Assembly (NCBI GenBank): GCA_038373865.1
Contig: JAXGGA010001048.1
Location: 62,001 to 126,000, forward strand
Reading direction: 5' to 3'
Source of the DNA: Uloborus plumipes
Taxonomy: Eukaryota; Arthropoda; Arachnida; Araneae; Uloboridae
Length of the DNA stretch: 64,000 nucleotides
Shown: positions 23,074-35,288 of the stretch, in pieces
How the letters are laid out: every line of letters begins with the position of its first letter
Position numbering within the stretch: position 1 is the stretch's first letter
Notes under the pieces: generated by a model
What the model saw: the letters and a program-made list of their open reading frames with translations, nothing else
Databases searched by the model: none
Told to the model about the DNA's origin: nothing
Program-made: the position numbers and the translations under genes

Positions 23074-24398
23074 GGGGAGACTGGGGACGGTTGTGACGCG
23101 GAGCGGTTGTGACAGTCGTCATATTAGCTAAACCATAATTAATACTTGGTTGAAGCAAAGAGAGAGAGTATCAGAATGTTTGTCTGAATGTGTGTCAAAG
23201 CATTGCGGTAGCCATCGAGCGACATTAACGCTAGCAGAGGAGTTGGTTACTTTTTAACAGTCAAAAGTAAGTTTTTTTGTTCAATTTCTTTTAGTAATTC
23301 CTGTTGAATGGGTACAGATAGAGAAATGAAAGTTTTCTCCCCGTAAGTAGTAAACCTTAATAGTGAAATAGCAGTGATTACTTTTTATGTAGGCTATTTT
23401 ATATTGCCATGGCGATTGCTGTTTTCAAAAGTAGTGGGTTGGGGTCGGTTGTGACAAATTGCGTGGGGACGGTTGTGACACGAGTAAAACATGTTTTATC
23501 ATATTTGATGCCCATAATACGCTTGAAAAAGACGGAAATAGGGCAGTATGACCTAATGAAATATAAAGAAGCTTATAAAGAAGTGAAACTTTTTTTTCTT
23601 TTGGACAGCTTTGGAAATGCAACGTTAGTCCTAAGTCTTTGCTACGAAACATTCATTCGTAAACGCGATGGAGCCGGCCGGCGCTGTCACAATGAAAACA
23701 ACGTGTGCATAGGTTATATTGCTCATAATAAAGTGCTTTTAAGCTTACATATACGCTGAAAGCAGATATGAGAGTAAAATGGCTACTGAGAAATGGTTCC
23801 GTTCATTTATGAATAGAAATGTTTCACGTCTGTTCGTGTAGCTCATGCAACTAGCCTTTCAAGAGTAACAAGCTTCAATAAAACAAATAAATGTGGAATC
23901 TTTCTTTGATACTTGAGAATTGTTATGAACAGACACGGTTATGACCCACAGGATATGCATAATGTTGCCAAAACAGACGTTACGAAATTCCAAAAACCTG
24001 ATATTTTTGTAAAACTTGGTATAAGGCTACTTCAACTGAACGAGACACATTGTTAAATGTTAAACTTTTTCCCAGATGAAGGTTATGTTGTATTACGTTT
24101 AATAGTACTTGAAATTAAAAGTGATATAGACTGTTTTGCTGTATTTTTGAACTTGTCACAACCGACCCCAAGCACTGTCACAATCGCCCCTGGGGTGGGG
24201 TCGGTTGTGACATTTTTTCCTTTTTTATTTAATTTGGTCCTGTGAGTTAACTATTGTACTTAGGGAGAAAATTTTAGTGTTTATAAGCAGGCAAATAAAC
24301 ACTTTAACATAAAAACAACTTTAAACCAGCTCACAGGCATTGCTAAGGGATCTATGGGGAAGCAAATGAAAATTGTCACAACCGTACCCAGTCTCCCC
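23074..24398 (+). mobile_element. Pogo-clade transposon with TA target duplication
   Basis: The ends GGGGAGACTGGGGACGGTTG (23074) and its inverse (CAACCGTACCCAGTCTCCCC, ending 24398) are bordered by TA at 23072-23073 and 24399-24400. The motif CGGTTGTGACA and its inverse recur inside (about 23102-23115, 23448, 23469, 24157-24215), suggesting several transposase-binding-like sites. The interior carries the broken transposase described separately. At 1.3 kb it is much shorter than an autonomous pogo element, so part of the DDE domain is deleted. Confidence 0.75.
23508..24010 (+). pseudogene. Broken pogo/CENP-B-type transposase relic
   Basis: Pieces of one protein appear in order but in shifting frames. 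LKKTEIGQYDLMKYKEAYKE (from 23523) and CNVSPKSLLRNIHS (from about 23618) match the two halves of a psq-type helix-turn-helix. LSRVTSFNKTN (about 23857) and NRHGYDPQDMHNV (from 23928) match the segment leading into the catalytic domain. In pogo-clade transposases that segment is followed by N-x-D-E-T with the first catalytic Asp. Here it reads NVAKTDVTKFQKPD, so the expected D-E is replaced by A-K. The remaining DDE residues are absent. The relic cannot be functional. The family assignment rests on these motifs recalled from pogo/Tigger-like proteins. Confidence 0.65.
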
Positions 24399-25063
24399 TA
24401 CTACAAGCCAAAATTCTAGCTATAATTTATAATTCAGCAGGATACAAGTTAAAGCAAAAATTACGGAACACTTCATAGCAAAAACTATGGATTAGAGCTC
24501 GATTAAAATGGGAAATTACCATTCCATTCACCAGGACATAAAGAATGATTGAATGAAACTTTAAAAAAAAAAAAAAAAAAAAAATCCCTTCTTAAAAATT
24601 TCTTTAAAACTCAAACCTAATGGTTTTAACATTTTTCGTGATTCAAGCAGACAGAGCTGTTGCTTCTTATTTCAGATATAAAAGTTAGTTGAACTACTAG
24701 TATACCGGGTCTAAAAGTCGTGTAGCAGTTTCTAAAAATTTAATCTCACTGTGACTAAAGAATGCTTTAATTGCAACTTAAATGCAGGAATCTGTGCTCA
24801 AATGATTTATTAATGACATTTGCAAAAAGGTTTATTTTCTGTATAGAGTCATTAATAGTTTTGTACGGACAAAGTGAATAGGCAGAGAAGACGGAGTAGA
24901 GGAAAATTGCACAAAAACGGGTAGGCGGAGAACACCGACGGGTACCGGCAGTTTTGACTTAAGCAATCTGTTGGAAAACAAATAAAACTAGTTGCAGACA
25001 GCCTTCAAGTTCTATGGAGGTGAATGAAAAGTGGAAACGCTGGTGCTCTGAAAATTAGGCTTA
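24399..25063. other. AT-rich spacer, nothing recognised
   Basis: It contains a poly-A run near 24563-24584 and no recognised gene or repeat end. Confidence 0.3.
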
Positions 25064-25251
25064 GGCCGGGATTCAAGTGAAACACGGACGATCGCAACTC
25101 ACCAATGCAATCGCAAATTCCCAAATTTGGATTCAAGTGAAACGTTACAATCGCTACGAGATGCTATTCTATCGTAATTCGACTTCCAGTAGCGATTGCA
25201 ATTGCGATCGCCTCGAAGCGATTGCAATGGTGTTTCACTTGAATTCGGCCC
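25064..25251 (+). mobile_element. 188-bp PIF/Harbinger-like MITE, copy 2
   Basis: It starts GGCCGGGATTCAAGTGAAAC and ends GTTTCACTTGAATTCGGCCC. TTA flanks both sides (25061-25063, 25252-25254), a clean 3-bp TWA target duplication. It is the same length as the copy at 929-1116, nearly identical to it, and inverted relative to it. The conceptual peptide beginning near 25077 is the translated repeat. No transposase is encoded. Confidence 0.8.
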
Positions 25252-26332
25252 TTAGGAAAGTTTCTTCGTTTGAAGGAGAGATTTTACTCCATTGGTTGAA
25301 AATTTGTTTTAGGCAAAAGTTAAGTTTAATGTCTGACAAAATACATCTTTAATCTATTATTTTGAATCATTAAGATATTAGACTAGATTTTGCAATACAT
25401 TTGAAATACGATGGGCCTCCTTTTCTACTAAACATTGCAGTCGAAAAAACAAAACAAAACTGGGTAGTGCACGAAGACACAAGGGTAGTGACAAGAACCC
25501 AACAAGCACAGATCGGGAAAACAAGAATTTCTTTACCTCATAAATACGAACTAGTGATTTAAAAAAAAAAACTATTTTCCCTACAATCGAAACTTCTTAT
25601 CAATACAATAAGAATAAACTGCTTATTACAGTCAAAAAATGAAAAAAATATTTTATTTTAGTATATTTTAAAGGCAAATTTATGAACAAAAAATGTTAAA
25701 GTAAGCAACATCATTCGAAGAGCATCTGACACGTTCGAAATTTCTTACATATTTTTGTTAAATGAAACGTAAAAAATGTGTGTGGTTATTATTTGTTGCT
25801 CTCCTCCAATTGATATGTTATGTTCCAGCAGAGCCTAACAACAGCTTGTAATAAGTATCAGTCAACATTTTAAAAATACTAAACAAGTGTAATATTCGTC
25901 TTTCTTTAGGTATTGGAATAGGGAATGGTTGAAGTTAGAAGTAATTCTCAATCGCAATTTCAACTAGTCATATTAATTGAATGATGGATGAGTTCCACAT
26001 GAATGCTTGGAAATTATAGCAACCCTAAATAAGGTATTCTATATTAACCATAAATTGTTTAATAAAAGCATGATTTATTATTTTATTAATATTTATGGAG
26101 GATGGATTTTTTTTTTTTTTTTTTTTAGCCTTACAACTTTCTTACTACAAGGATACTTGCGTTCTTTATCGATTTTAACCTTCTGGGATTATGACCATCA
26201 ATAAATAATTTTTTGACAATAGTACCTTAAATCATTATTGATTATACATAAATTATAACGAATTCGAAAAATTAAGAAAGTCAATATATATTTTTAATGA
26301 AGTAGGTAGGGTGAAATAAATTTACTATAATT
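25252..26332. other. AT-rich stretch, nothing recognised
   Basis: No exon, RNA gene or repeat terminus was recognised here. A poly-T run lies at about 26107-26126. Confidence 0.3.
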
Positions 26333-27889
26333 CAGGGTTGGCAAAAACCCGGGTTTTTCTACAAAAACCCAACCCACCTGGGTTTTTCTGGGTTTTTGTA
26401 TGTTTAAATTTTATTTCTTATCCGGGGACTGATATATAATGTATGCATTCATTCATGTAAAATATATTTATTAAGTTGAAGTTCTGAATTGCATTTAATC
26501 AATGTCAATGGGTTAATAATTAATATTAAAATTAACAATATCAATTAATAATATCATCAACTGAATTGTAATATTTAATGTGTATATTTAAGGAGCTTTG
26601 GACAATGGTTTCAGCTATAAACTTTTATCACTTGTTTTTTACAAAATAGAAGAACTGTTGCAAATGGGCTTTCCTACAAATACAGGAATATTTAGGGTGT
26701 GAAAGTTTCAAAAACATAAATTTATACCATTAAAAAATTAAAACCATTTGCACTTGTTTATTAATAGAAATAAGCATCTTTTCTCATTAAGTAGCCAGCT
26801 TCAATATCTAGTCATGTCATTTGCATGTTTTTTCAGGCATATCTCAATAATAGGTGTGTGTCTGAGATAAGGGAAGTGTCTGCCCCCTCCTATTTTCAAA
26901 ACCAAAACTGATTAATTTCAGATGGGGGAGGCAGGACTCTTGAAATAATCTTAAGAAAAAACTAGGTTAACATTAGAACTTTGCAAGAATTATAAATTTA
27001 TTAATAAATGCTTATCATATTTTAGTAGTAATAAATTGCATCGGGACGCATTTTCTTTGTTTTTTTTTTTTTTAATTAAAGAAAGGGTTTAGTGCTTCAA
27101 GTCAGTGGTATGGTACCTCTATAATATAGCACTAGAAAATCATCATATACTAAATGCAGTAGGGTTAGAAGAAATGAAGAGCAAAACTTTATTTTTCTTG
27201 CTCCATTTCGAGAACTACAAATTCGCGAGCGTAAAAACGGACAATATTGTACCAGATTTAGTAAAACATTTGTGATTCTTAATTTTGTTCATTCACTTTA
27301 TTTGTCCTTCAAAAACAAAAGTGAATGTGATTTTGATTGGTAAACTGTTATGACTTATAATGATTCTTTTCAATGTGTTAATCTATGTAAATTACTTGAA
27401 GTATATTTTTCATTCATTATTTTTATTTTATCATAATTTGACTTCTGTGTTGAATCAAAATTATCATCAAACATTAATTGAGCATTTTTTTCCATCTACA
27501 AGAAGTTTATCAATGGTTCATTTCCAATTTATTTTAAAATTTGAAATTTGTTATCAAAAAATTAATAAATAATAATAATAAGTATTTTGCAGCAAAAAGC
27601 AGCATCATAGCTAGAAAAATTTTCTGGACGATGACTTGAAAATTGAAGAAATAATTATTTTATAAAATAAATAATTACTCTAAGAAAAAATATCTTAAAT
27701 AAACCTGATTTCTTACTTATTTTTTATGTATACTTTAGATGAGATGTTATTATTGACTATGTTTGTTGACAACTTAGAAATTAACAAAAACCCACTTTTG
27801 ACAAAAACCCAGGTGGATTTTTGTTGGTGGACCAGCCCAGAAAAACCCGGGCGGGTTTTTCTGGGCTGGGCCCACCTTTGCCAACCCTG
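26333..27889. mobile_element. 1.56-kb hAT element with perfect 8-bp target duplication
   Basis: The terminal inverted repeats CAGGGTTGGCAAA (26333) and TTTGCCAACCCTG (27889) are exact. The octamer CTATAATT directly flanks both sides (26325-26332 and 27890-27897). Subterminal regions on both sides hold repeated AAAAACCC/GGGTTTTT blocks (AAAACCCGGGTTTTTC), which can pair with each other and resemble clustered transposase sites. The interior is AT-rich with no transposase frame, so it is a non-autonomous derivative. The clean duplication suggests a fairly recent insertion. Confidence 0.85.
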
Positions 27890-28680
27890 CTATAATTGGT
27901 GACGGCGAGGGAAAAAACGTGAAATTAGTGCTGCTAAAAATTGATAGCGTCAGCTTTTATCATACTAAAAAAACAAAAAAACTATTGTCATAAAACAGAC
28001 AAAATTTAATAAATTATTAAATCGATCATTTATGAAATCATACATTAAATCATCATTACATCAATGAACTTCTACTGACATTCAGGAAACAGTTAATTCA
28101 TTAATATTGATTGATTTAATTATATACTGTCACTCAAAATATTTTCTGACTAAACTACTACGTTCGTGCATAAGTGAGTGTAGGAAGTGAAAAAAACAGA
28201 AATATAACTGCAACGAAATGGTAAAAAGTACAGCAGTTTATTTATTTATTTTGCTTTTTTTTAACTTGTTCAAAACATGTAAAAGCACACATTTATCAAA
28301 CTAGAAGGGGAGAAAAATTAGACAGATTTGGAGCTTAAAATTATTAACTCGAGATTTTTCATCAAATCTTTCCATTACTTTAAGCACATTGTTTTTTTTT
28401 TTTTTTTTTTGTCAATAAATGGAGATGGAGGACAATTCCACAGAGTAAGATTTAAACAAAAAAAAATCTTACTTTAAACAACTTTTCCAGGTAGGTAAAA
28501 GCGTATCAGAACAACAAGATTTAAAAAATCTAATCCGAACATTTTATAAAGTAATACGTCAGAAAATATAGACTTACTAGTTTCTTTTTTTTTCCTTTTT
28601 TTTCCAATTTAGTCGTATTATTTTTGGTTTTGTGTATAGATTAATTCGCAGATTTTCGACATCATATGTAGTACTCGCGC
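27890..28680. other. AT-rich spacer, nothing recognised
   Basis: No gene or repeat end was recognised. A poly-T run lies near 28392-28410. Confidence 0.3.
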
Positions 28681-28736
28681 CAAGGGCGTAGCCAGGATTC
28701 ACGTTAGGGGGGTGCAAGCAGTGGAACCCCAATAGG

Positions 28737-28751
28737 AGGTCACTGTGACCT
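28737..28751. promoter_or_regulatory. Perfect IR3 nuclear-receptor-like palindrome (left)
   Basis: AGGTCACTGTGACCT is two AGGTCA half-sites in inverted orientation with a 3-bp spacer. The same arrangement is the classical estrogen response element. In arthropods a related receptor would be the candidate binder. Its location in a transposon end means a transposase-binding role is just as possible. Confidence 0.45.
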
Positions 28752-29121
28752 CCCAAAAAGTTCTAATCCGACACAAATTGTCTGTTGAAATTTGAAAACA
28801 GTGAAACAGTATTGCAAGGCTGAACTTCTTTATTGTATTTATTTATTTTTTCTTTTTTTTTTCTTTAATTAATTAATTTATTTTCGTGATGCCTCACGTC
28901 TCTTTTGGTAGACATAGATAAGTATGCATTCTTGTATTTTATTTATTTATTTTTTAATCATTCAGTAAAGTTCTCAGTTTCATTCGGTAAATTAAAAATT
29001 TTCTTTTCAAAAACAGGCAAGCTTACTATCATTTTCTGAAAAGTAATCAATACTAGCTATAATAACGCAGTTTATATAAAGTTCCCAAAAATTAGCATAA
29101 AAGTCAAATTAATAAAATGGG

Positions 29122-29136
29122 AGGTCACAGTGACCT
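29122..29136. promoter_or_regulatory. Perfect IR3 nuclear-receptor-like palindrome (right)
   Basis: AGGTCACAGTGACCT is identical to the consensus vitellogenin-type estrogen response element. It is the mirror partner of the site at 28737-28751 within the 26-bp subterminal inverted repeat of the same MITE. Function is untested. Confidence 0.45.
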
Positions 29137-29199
29137 CCTATTGGTTCTGATCTAGGGGTTGCAGCTGCACCCCCTGCACCCCCCTAGCTTACGCCCTTG

Positions 29200-32100
29200 A
29201 CTCGAGCGGAGCTGTCCATGATAAAAATGCTTTAGTTTAAAAGAGAAGTCGCTTGTGGCTACCCTAGAGCACAATTGATCAAGACAACAAGATCTGACAA
29301 AACACAATCGCGCATTTGATTCGTTTGATTAGAAATTTCACAAAAATACTTCCGCCAAAACGTTTTTATGACAAGAGTCCCTTAAAAATCTCCAATCAAA
29401 TAAGGATAACAGCCCCTGAAAATTCTAATTCCATCTGCAGTCCCGCATAATTCGTAATACAGTTAAATCCCGCTATAACGAATTTACCCCTTTTTTGACA
29501 TTTTATTCATGGAAGAAAAATGTTATTTTCGGCTACGAGAATTTGAATTGTATACAACATTAGGTGCGATAGAGGGCAATGAATATTTAAAAGATGAAAT
29601 AATAACCAAAAGCCAGCAAATATCGAAATCGAAAATGCAGACCGAGTGTCCAGAGTTCAGACAAGGAATCACAAGTCAAAAAGAAACAAATTTAAGTGGA
29701 AGAGCTTCCTCCTCACACCCTAGTTGAACCATGAGAAAGTGTTTCATCTTTAACTACCAAGTTTATGAATTTTCATTTTTTTTTAATTTAAAACGTCAGT
29801 GTTTTTAATTCCCCCAGATTAAAATTTATGAAAGAAAAATATTTCAGAAAAATGTATTTCTGTTTAGGAAAGTACCCCAATGATTTTAGTTTAGTATTTC
29901 CCTCCGAATAGCTATCAGTTCATTTTTATAAAAGAGAAAAGTTGAAAAAAAAAAAAAAAAAAAGTACCAAAAAAAACATTTTATTTATTTATTAGAATTA
30001 TTTGCAACTATTGCATCGATGTTCAATGTTCATTTGCAACCAACATTTTTTTCCAAGGAAGAAAGGGGGAGGGGGACGATAGGTCGGCTCTATAGGGGAT
30101 AGTTTAGGCTCTTTAGGGATGAGGGAGCACATATGGACCCTTTTTTAATTTTATACAAGAAAAAATAACAATAACCTTTTTCATTTGACTTTCTCAATTT
30201 TTTTTCTAACCATAATCTTGCACCCAATTTCTTCAAATGTGTTCGTTGAAGTGATATCTTTTTAAAGGCGGGAATTGAGAGAAGGGAAATCTTAAGTTAA
30301 TACAACATCGATAGAAATGGGATTTTAAAACTCGGAGCAGTTTCTTTTTTTAGCGCAACTTATTCCTACAGAAGTATCAAGAGAACTTTTACAAATGGCA
30401 CAGTCAGCAAATGAAAATTCAATAAATATTGAACCCGAATAAACTAAAACAGAGTTAGATAATGATACTATTGATTTGGAATAAGGGAATTTAAATTTGT
30501 TTACTGTTATCACGACTGTTTACTTTTAGCATTTAATACACGTACTCGAAAGAAACAGTAGCGCCATCTGTTGTAACGCAAAAGAAATAAAATATTTGTT
30601 TTTCTTCTTAGATTTTATCAATAAAAATTTTGAAGCATTCCAGAGGATGTTACTGTGTTCGATAGGAAAGACAATAACTAAATTAACAGTTTCTGAATTA
30701 AATTTTAAGTGCTGAATAATGCACCTTTAGGAAGATTGCTCCACTCGTATACAAATTCCTTCCTTTCATTTTATATCTAACAATATTATACGTTTGTCAG
30801 AAAAAATAGGGATTTTGTTTTTAAATGTGCGAGGCGAATAAAATTGAACTTAACTAGGGTCTATGACAAATAAAATACTATAAATGTTACTGACAACATT
30901 GCAATTCGTTTCTTATACCTAACCATGAAGATTAACACCGATTCAAATATGTCAAAAATTTATAAATGGTAAAATAATTTTGTAGAAAATGTTAACTAAA
31001 AATGACACATTACTATTGCATCGTCTTTATTCTACATGTGAATAGAAGGAACACTTCAATAACATTTATATATTGCAGAACCAACTTGTCGCAGCAAAAA
31101 AAAAAAACACTAAAATTTGAGCAAAGTTGTTTTTTAATTTAAGTGCAGCAATTAGCTGTAAAGTAAATAAATAAATACTTTCCTTAGTTCAGTAACAAAA
31201 GCACCAGAGCATAGCATTTTAAATTTCAATATTTATAACACAAATTTCAAACAGAAATATATTCGACTCCAATGACAGTTTGATACTTCTTTAAGAGTAC
31301 TGCCATGCATAATTATTCAAATATTAAATTCAGAGGATTGTATTGAACAAATTTTCTCACAAGTGAATAGAACATTACTAGAAATAAAAATACTATCCCC
31401 CTTATTTATTTTTGATATAGTAATTAAAGTTGGTGAAATCAGAGGAGAGGCATTCTAATAAGCAGAAGCAGCAACAAAGAAAATCACTATTAACTTTGGA
31501 TTTATACATCGTAAAATACGAGGCGGACAATATTATTTTAGGGTTTTTTAATTTTAGAAATCTGTGTCTGATCTCCAAATGATAGCTGAAATGTTCTTTC
31601 ATTTTGTTTCTTAGGTATACAATTAGATTTTAAATGCATGGAAGCATAACTACACTATGTTAAAGCTTGAATTACTAGTTCATAATTCAAACGTAAACAA
31701 AATAAAAATAACCCAGTTTCTAATTCAAAAACTAATCCTACAAAACTGCTCCCATGCATAAAAGGAAAAAAATATCTAAATTGTGTGGGGGGAAAAAGTT
31801 CCTTAAAAATGAATCCATTTTTTCACATAAAAATAAAAAGCACTTTTTAAGAAATATAAGTAGAACAACGAAAAAACCAACCCAAAGAGAGTTAACGCAG
31901 CTATTCTATAATCATAAAACCATTTTCATCTACTACCAATAGGAAATTAACTGCTATAATAAATGCTTAAGTTAATTCATGAGCCACAAATTGGACTATT
32001 CAAAATTTAAATTAATATTAAATCGCATTAAAACATCCTTTGAAAAACACCGACTACTTGCAAAATTAATGTCATTAAAATAAATATTTGACAGGTCACA

Positions 32101-32470
32101 AAAATCAATTTAATGTGTAAAAGATTAGAAAAGAAAAATGATCATGAAAATATGTAAACGGTCTACACATTTGATATGAAAACAGAAACGGCAGCCATTG
32201 GCTAGGAGCTTTCGTTACTTGTTTCCTAATATGTGCCACCCGCAACGAAAACAAAAATATTATACTTGGTAAACAAAAATATTTATTTTTCTTCAGGACG
32301 AAAATTATGTCATGAAACAAAATTTCCTTTGGAATTTCCGCTAAAATCTCGTTTAATGTGAGCAAAACAAAACTTCAAATCAAAAATTAATAATCAACTA
32401 TGATATCTTTTAACCATCAACATTCTAACCATACTAGGAAAAGCACTAATCAATTACAAAACCATAACTG
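29200..32470. other. Long AT-rich stretch, nothing recognised
   Basis: No convincing exon, RNA gene or repeat end was found. A purine-rich GGGGGAGGGGG run lies near 30065-30078. The open frames near 29509-29727 and 30325-30513 have no domain I recognise. Confidence 0.3.
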
Positions 32471-32495
32471 ATAATCAACAGAAATCGTTGCCAAC

Positions 32496-32960
32496 ACTCA
32501 CCACAAAGAAATAAAATGCAGCAGCGACAAATTATTCCGAGGAAATTCAAAGGACGCATAGATTTTGAACGGTCGAAGTAGAACACACACACAGCAAGAG
32601 GACGAAGGCTGTAAGCCTCGCCAACGCGACAGACTTGGAGGCCCGGCTTTGGGCCTTCGATCGTTGCAGCACACATACACACGCGTTCGAAATATCCATG
32701 TCGAACTCAGCCATACACACAACTCAGATACTGCTCTATTCAGCAGCGCAGCCTTTGCTGATGTCGAGGGTTGCCTATTTCCGCTTTTTGCGCCAATTCC
32801 TTGCGTAAGCCAAAACAGTACATCTTTTGATAGGACGACGCCAAGTAATTTCGCCAAGATGCAATAACCTCTGGTAAACAGCAACCACTTCACGCTCGTT
32901 CAGTTTGGTACACAGCGCAAAACGAAATGCATAATATGACGTCGGAATCTGTACAGGCGT
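32496..32960 (-). promoter_or_regulatory. CpG-richer patch, possible minus-strand first exon/promoter
   Basis: CpG dinucleotides (ACGCGAC, ACACGCGTTCG, GACGACGCC, GACGTCGG) cluster here in otherwise CpG-poor, AT-rich DNA. On the minus strand a consensus splice donor TTTGTG|GTGAGT falls with its exon edge at 32502. That is what a non-coding first exon would look like. Several short frames are open on both strands but none has a domain I recognise. Repeat-derived GC content is the alternative. Confidence 0.25.
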
Positions 32961-34035
32961 TCTAATAATAGTCAATATTTTGAAATCAAATAATGGCTCA
33001 AAATGTTCTGTTGAAATTATACTTCATGAATGTTTTCCCTTGAGTCACTAGCTCCAGGACATTTTACGTCTTTTCGAAGGAACTATTAGGCAGAAGATTC
33101 CCATTAAAAATTAAGATTTTTAAGTCATAATGATGAATAAATGGCAAGGAGAGATAATTATTGTTTCATTCCAGGGTAAAGCAATAAAAGTATTCAGCAA
33201 ATAATTTATTTCATTGAACATTAAGTACTTTATTGATGAAATATAGTCTCTCTTTTTTTGGAGGGGGGGGGGGCGGATAAAAAATATTCCACTCCACAAA
33301 TATTTACAGAAATCGTCGCCTAAGAACGACATTAGGATGTCTTGTTGTAATTTTCAGGATAAAATGTCTTGTTGTTGCTTTTAGGTGACGATATGTGCTT
33401 GCATGAAAATGTTGCTTTAATCTTTGAAAATAATAACAATAATAAGAAACAAAAACAAAATTGTTCCACTAAAAATGCGTGGCTAAAGTGTTTTTCTCAT
33501 ACATAAAAAAAGAAGAAAAAAATATTTAAGCGAATACACTTTCATTAACATAAACATGAAAGTATTGAAAATAAGGTTTGATAATATTTGTTTAGATAGA
33601 AATGACCGTCTAGAGAGAGGGAAGCAATTTATTCAGGTTCCCCAAATTCATAGTCTTCAAAGATAGAGAAAGGGAAAAAAATAAAATAATAATTTTTCAT
33701 TGATTTCCTTACTCTAGGGAGGAGTAAAGCAGAATTTTTTTTGCCCAAGGCCACCAAATGTTTCTGATTTGCCCTAGGAGTACTACGTAGAAACAAAAAG
33801 TACATGGCTATTTGAAAATAAATTACAATTGCTTTTGTCAACAAAGTGTTCCCCATAACTTTTCGATAATCTTGTTCCTTACATACAGATGAAATATATG
33901 ACAATTTTTCAGTTGTTTGACAAAGATTCTTTTTGTCTCAAATAACGTTTGAATAGTTTGAACGAAATTTCTTACAAAAAAGTGTTTCAAGAAATACTTC
34001 TGATTGACAAATGTAGTACGGTAATTTCTAACCAA

Positions 34036-34036
<1 letters not shown>
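32961..34036. other. AT-rich stretch, nothing recognised
   Basis: No gene is recognised. An 11-G tract lies at 33263-33273. Confidence 0.3.

Positions 34037-34081
<45 letters not shown>
34037..34081. repeat. (AAT)n microsatellite
   Basis: About 14-15 perfect AAT/ATA units in a row. The Leu-rich minus-strand open frame across it is a translation of the repeat. Confidence 0.95.
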
Positions 34082-34082
<1 letters not shown>

Positions 34083-34929
34083 GGCGGGAGATCTATAATC
34101 TTCAGAACGTATTTTCACAAGTAAAAAGCCTGAACTCAGTCTAGCACTTGAACTTAATCTGAAAGGCCGGAAATTAGTCAACTATGTTGAATTTGTAATG
34201 AAATTAAAAAGAAGGACAGGAGCTCCGCGCATTTGAGCTCCCATGCAAATAAAGAAAATTTAAAAAACGCTTCCTAAATCTAACGCAAAGACACACAAGA
34301 AATTATCATTTTTTCAATACGAGTAATTCACTCGTAACACTTCAAAAAAAAAAAAAAATCTATAACTAAGCGACACGTCGAAAAATATTTTAAAACTTTT
34401 ATTATTTACATATTTTAGAAAATAGAGTTTGATAGTATTTATGAATTCAGGATGAAAAGAGCATTGAAATTTATACTAACTTCAAAGCTTTAAAATGTAA
34501 ATTAAATTAAGAGATAGGTCAAGTTCTTAAATTTAACAACATACTTTTTAAATATAGGAGCTTTAAATTTATTAAAAAATAAATCGCTATTGAAAGCTAA
34601 TGCAGTTAAAAATTAGGGATTTATGTAATAAATGCAAATGATGGAAAAAAATGTGATGAAAAAGAAGAAATGCATTTTTATAAGTAATTATAAACTTAAG
34701 AGATATGCCCAAACATTTAAAATAAGTCTTGAAATGACAGGCACAGTGTAGTGATCAGAGACGCAATGTGAAAGAAATTCAAGAGCATCCAATAAAACCG
34801 TTTCCTAATGTTTATTAGTATTTAGGAAAGAAATTAAAACCTCGCAAAAACATATTGAGAACATATTGAGTGATCAGAATTTAAAACTGAAAAATACTTG
34901 AAATTTCAGTGCATTGTGGCTATTGAAAC
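34082..34929. other. AT-rich stretch, nothing recognised
   Basis: No gene or repeat end was recognised here. Confidence 0.3.
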
Positions 34930-34932
34930 TAA

Positions 34933-35235
34933 GGCAGGGATTTAAGTGAAACACCTTTGCAATCGCTTCGAATTGCAATCGCTACTGGAAGTGAATTACA
35001 TTATGATCAACTTAACTTGGCACTGACGTCACTACGGGTGGAGCCAATAAGAGCTCACAAGCAGTCAGTGATCTCCTCTTATTCGCCAAGTAGGCTGTGA
35101 CATTTTATCTAGCTCGTTTTTCATAGGCAAACGTCACGCTGAAGTCACGATGTTTTTATCAAGAAACGTTCTAATGTAATTCATTTCCAATAGCGATTGT
35201 AATTTGCGATCGCCTGTTTCACTTGAATTCCTGCC
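34933..35235 (+). mobile_element. 303-bp PIF/Harbinger-like MITE, left arm of inverted pair
   Basis: It begins GGCAGGGATTTAAGTGAAAC and ends GTTTCACTTGAATTCCTGCC. TAA flanks both sides (34930-34932, 35236-35238). The element shares its ends and subterminal TGCAATCGCT/AGCGATTG motifs with the 188-bp MITEs at 929 and 25064. Its 180-bp core is different and contains TGACGTCAC and GAGCTC motifs. It encodes no protein. Confidence 0.85.
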
Positions 35236-35288
35236 TAAAAGAATTACAAGTGTAGAACTGTTAACAAGAGACGGGAACGAGAGCCTAT

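Larger units (their letters stand above)
28681..29199. mobile_element. 519-bp hAT-type MITE carrying two IR3 palindromes
   Basis: The ends CAAGGGCGTAGCCAGG and the inverse of CAAGGGCGTAAGCTAGG are flanked by ACTCGCGC (28673-28680) and ACTCGAGC (29200-29207), a 7-of-8 match. Inside each end lies a perfect 26-bp subterminal inverted repeat (28729-28754 and 29119-29144). It is centred on AGGTCACTGTGACCT and AGGTCACAGTGACCT respectively. These are ideal inverted repeats of AGGTCA with 3-bp spacing. The interior is AT-rich without a coding frame. Confidence 0.8.
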
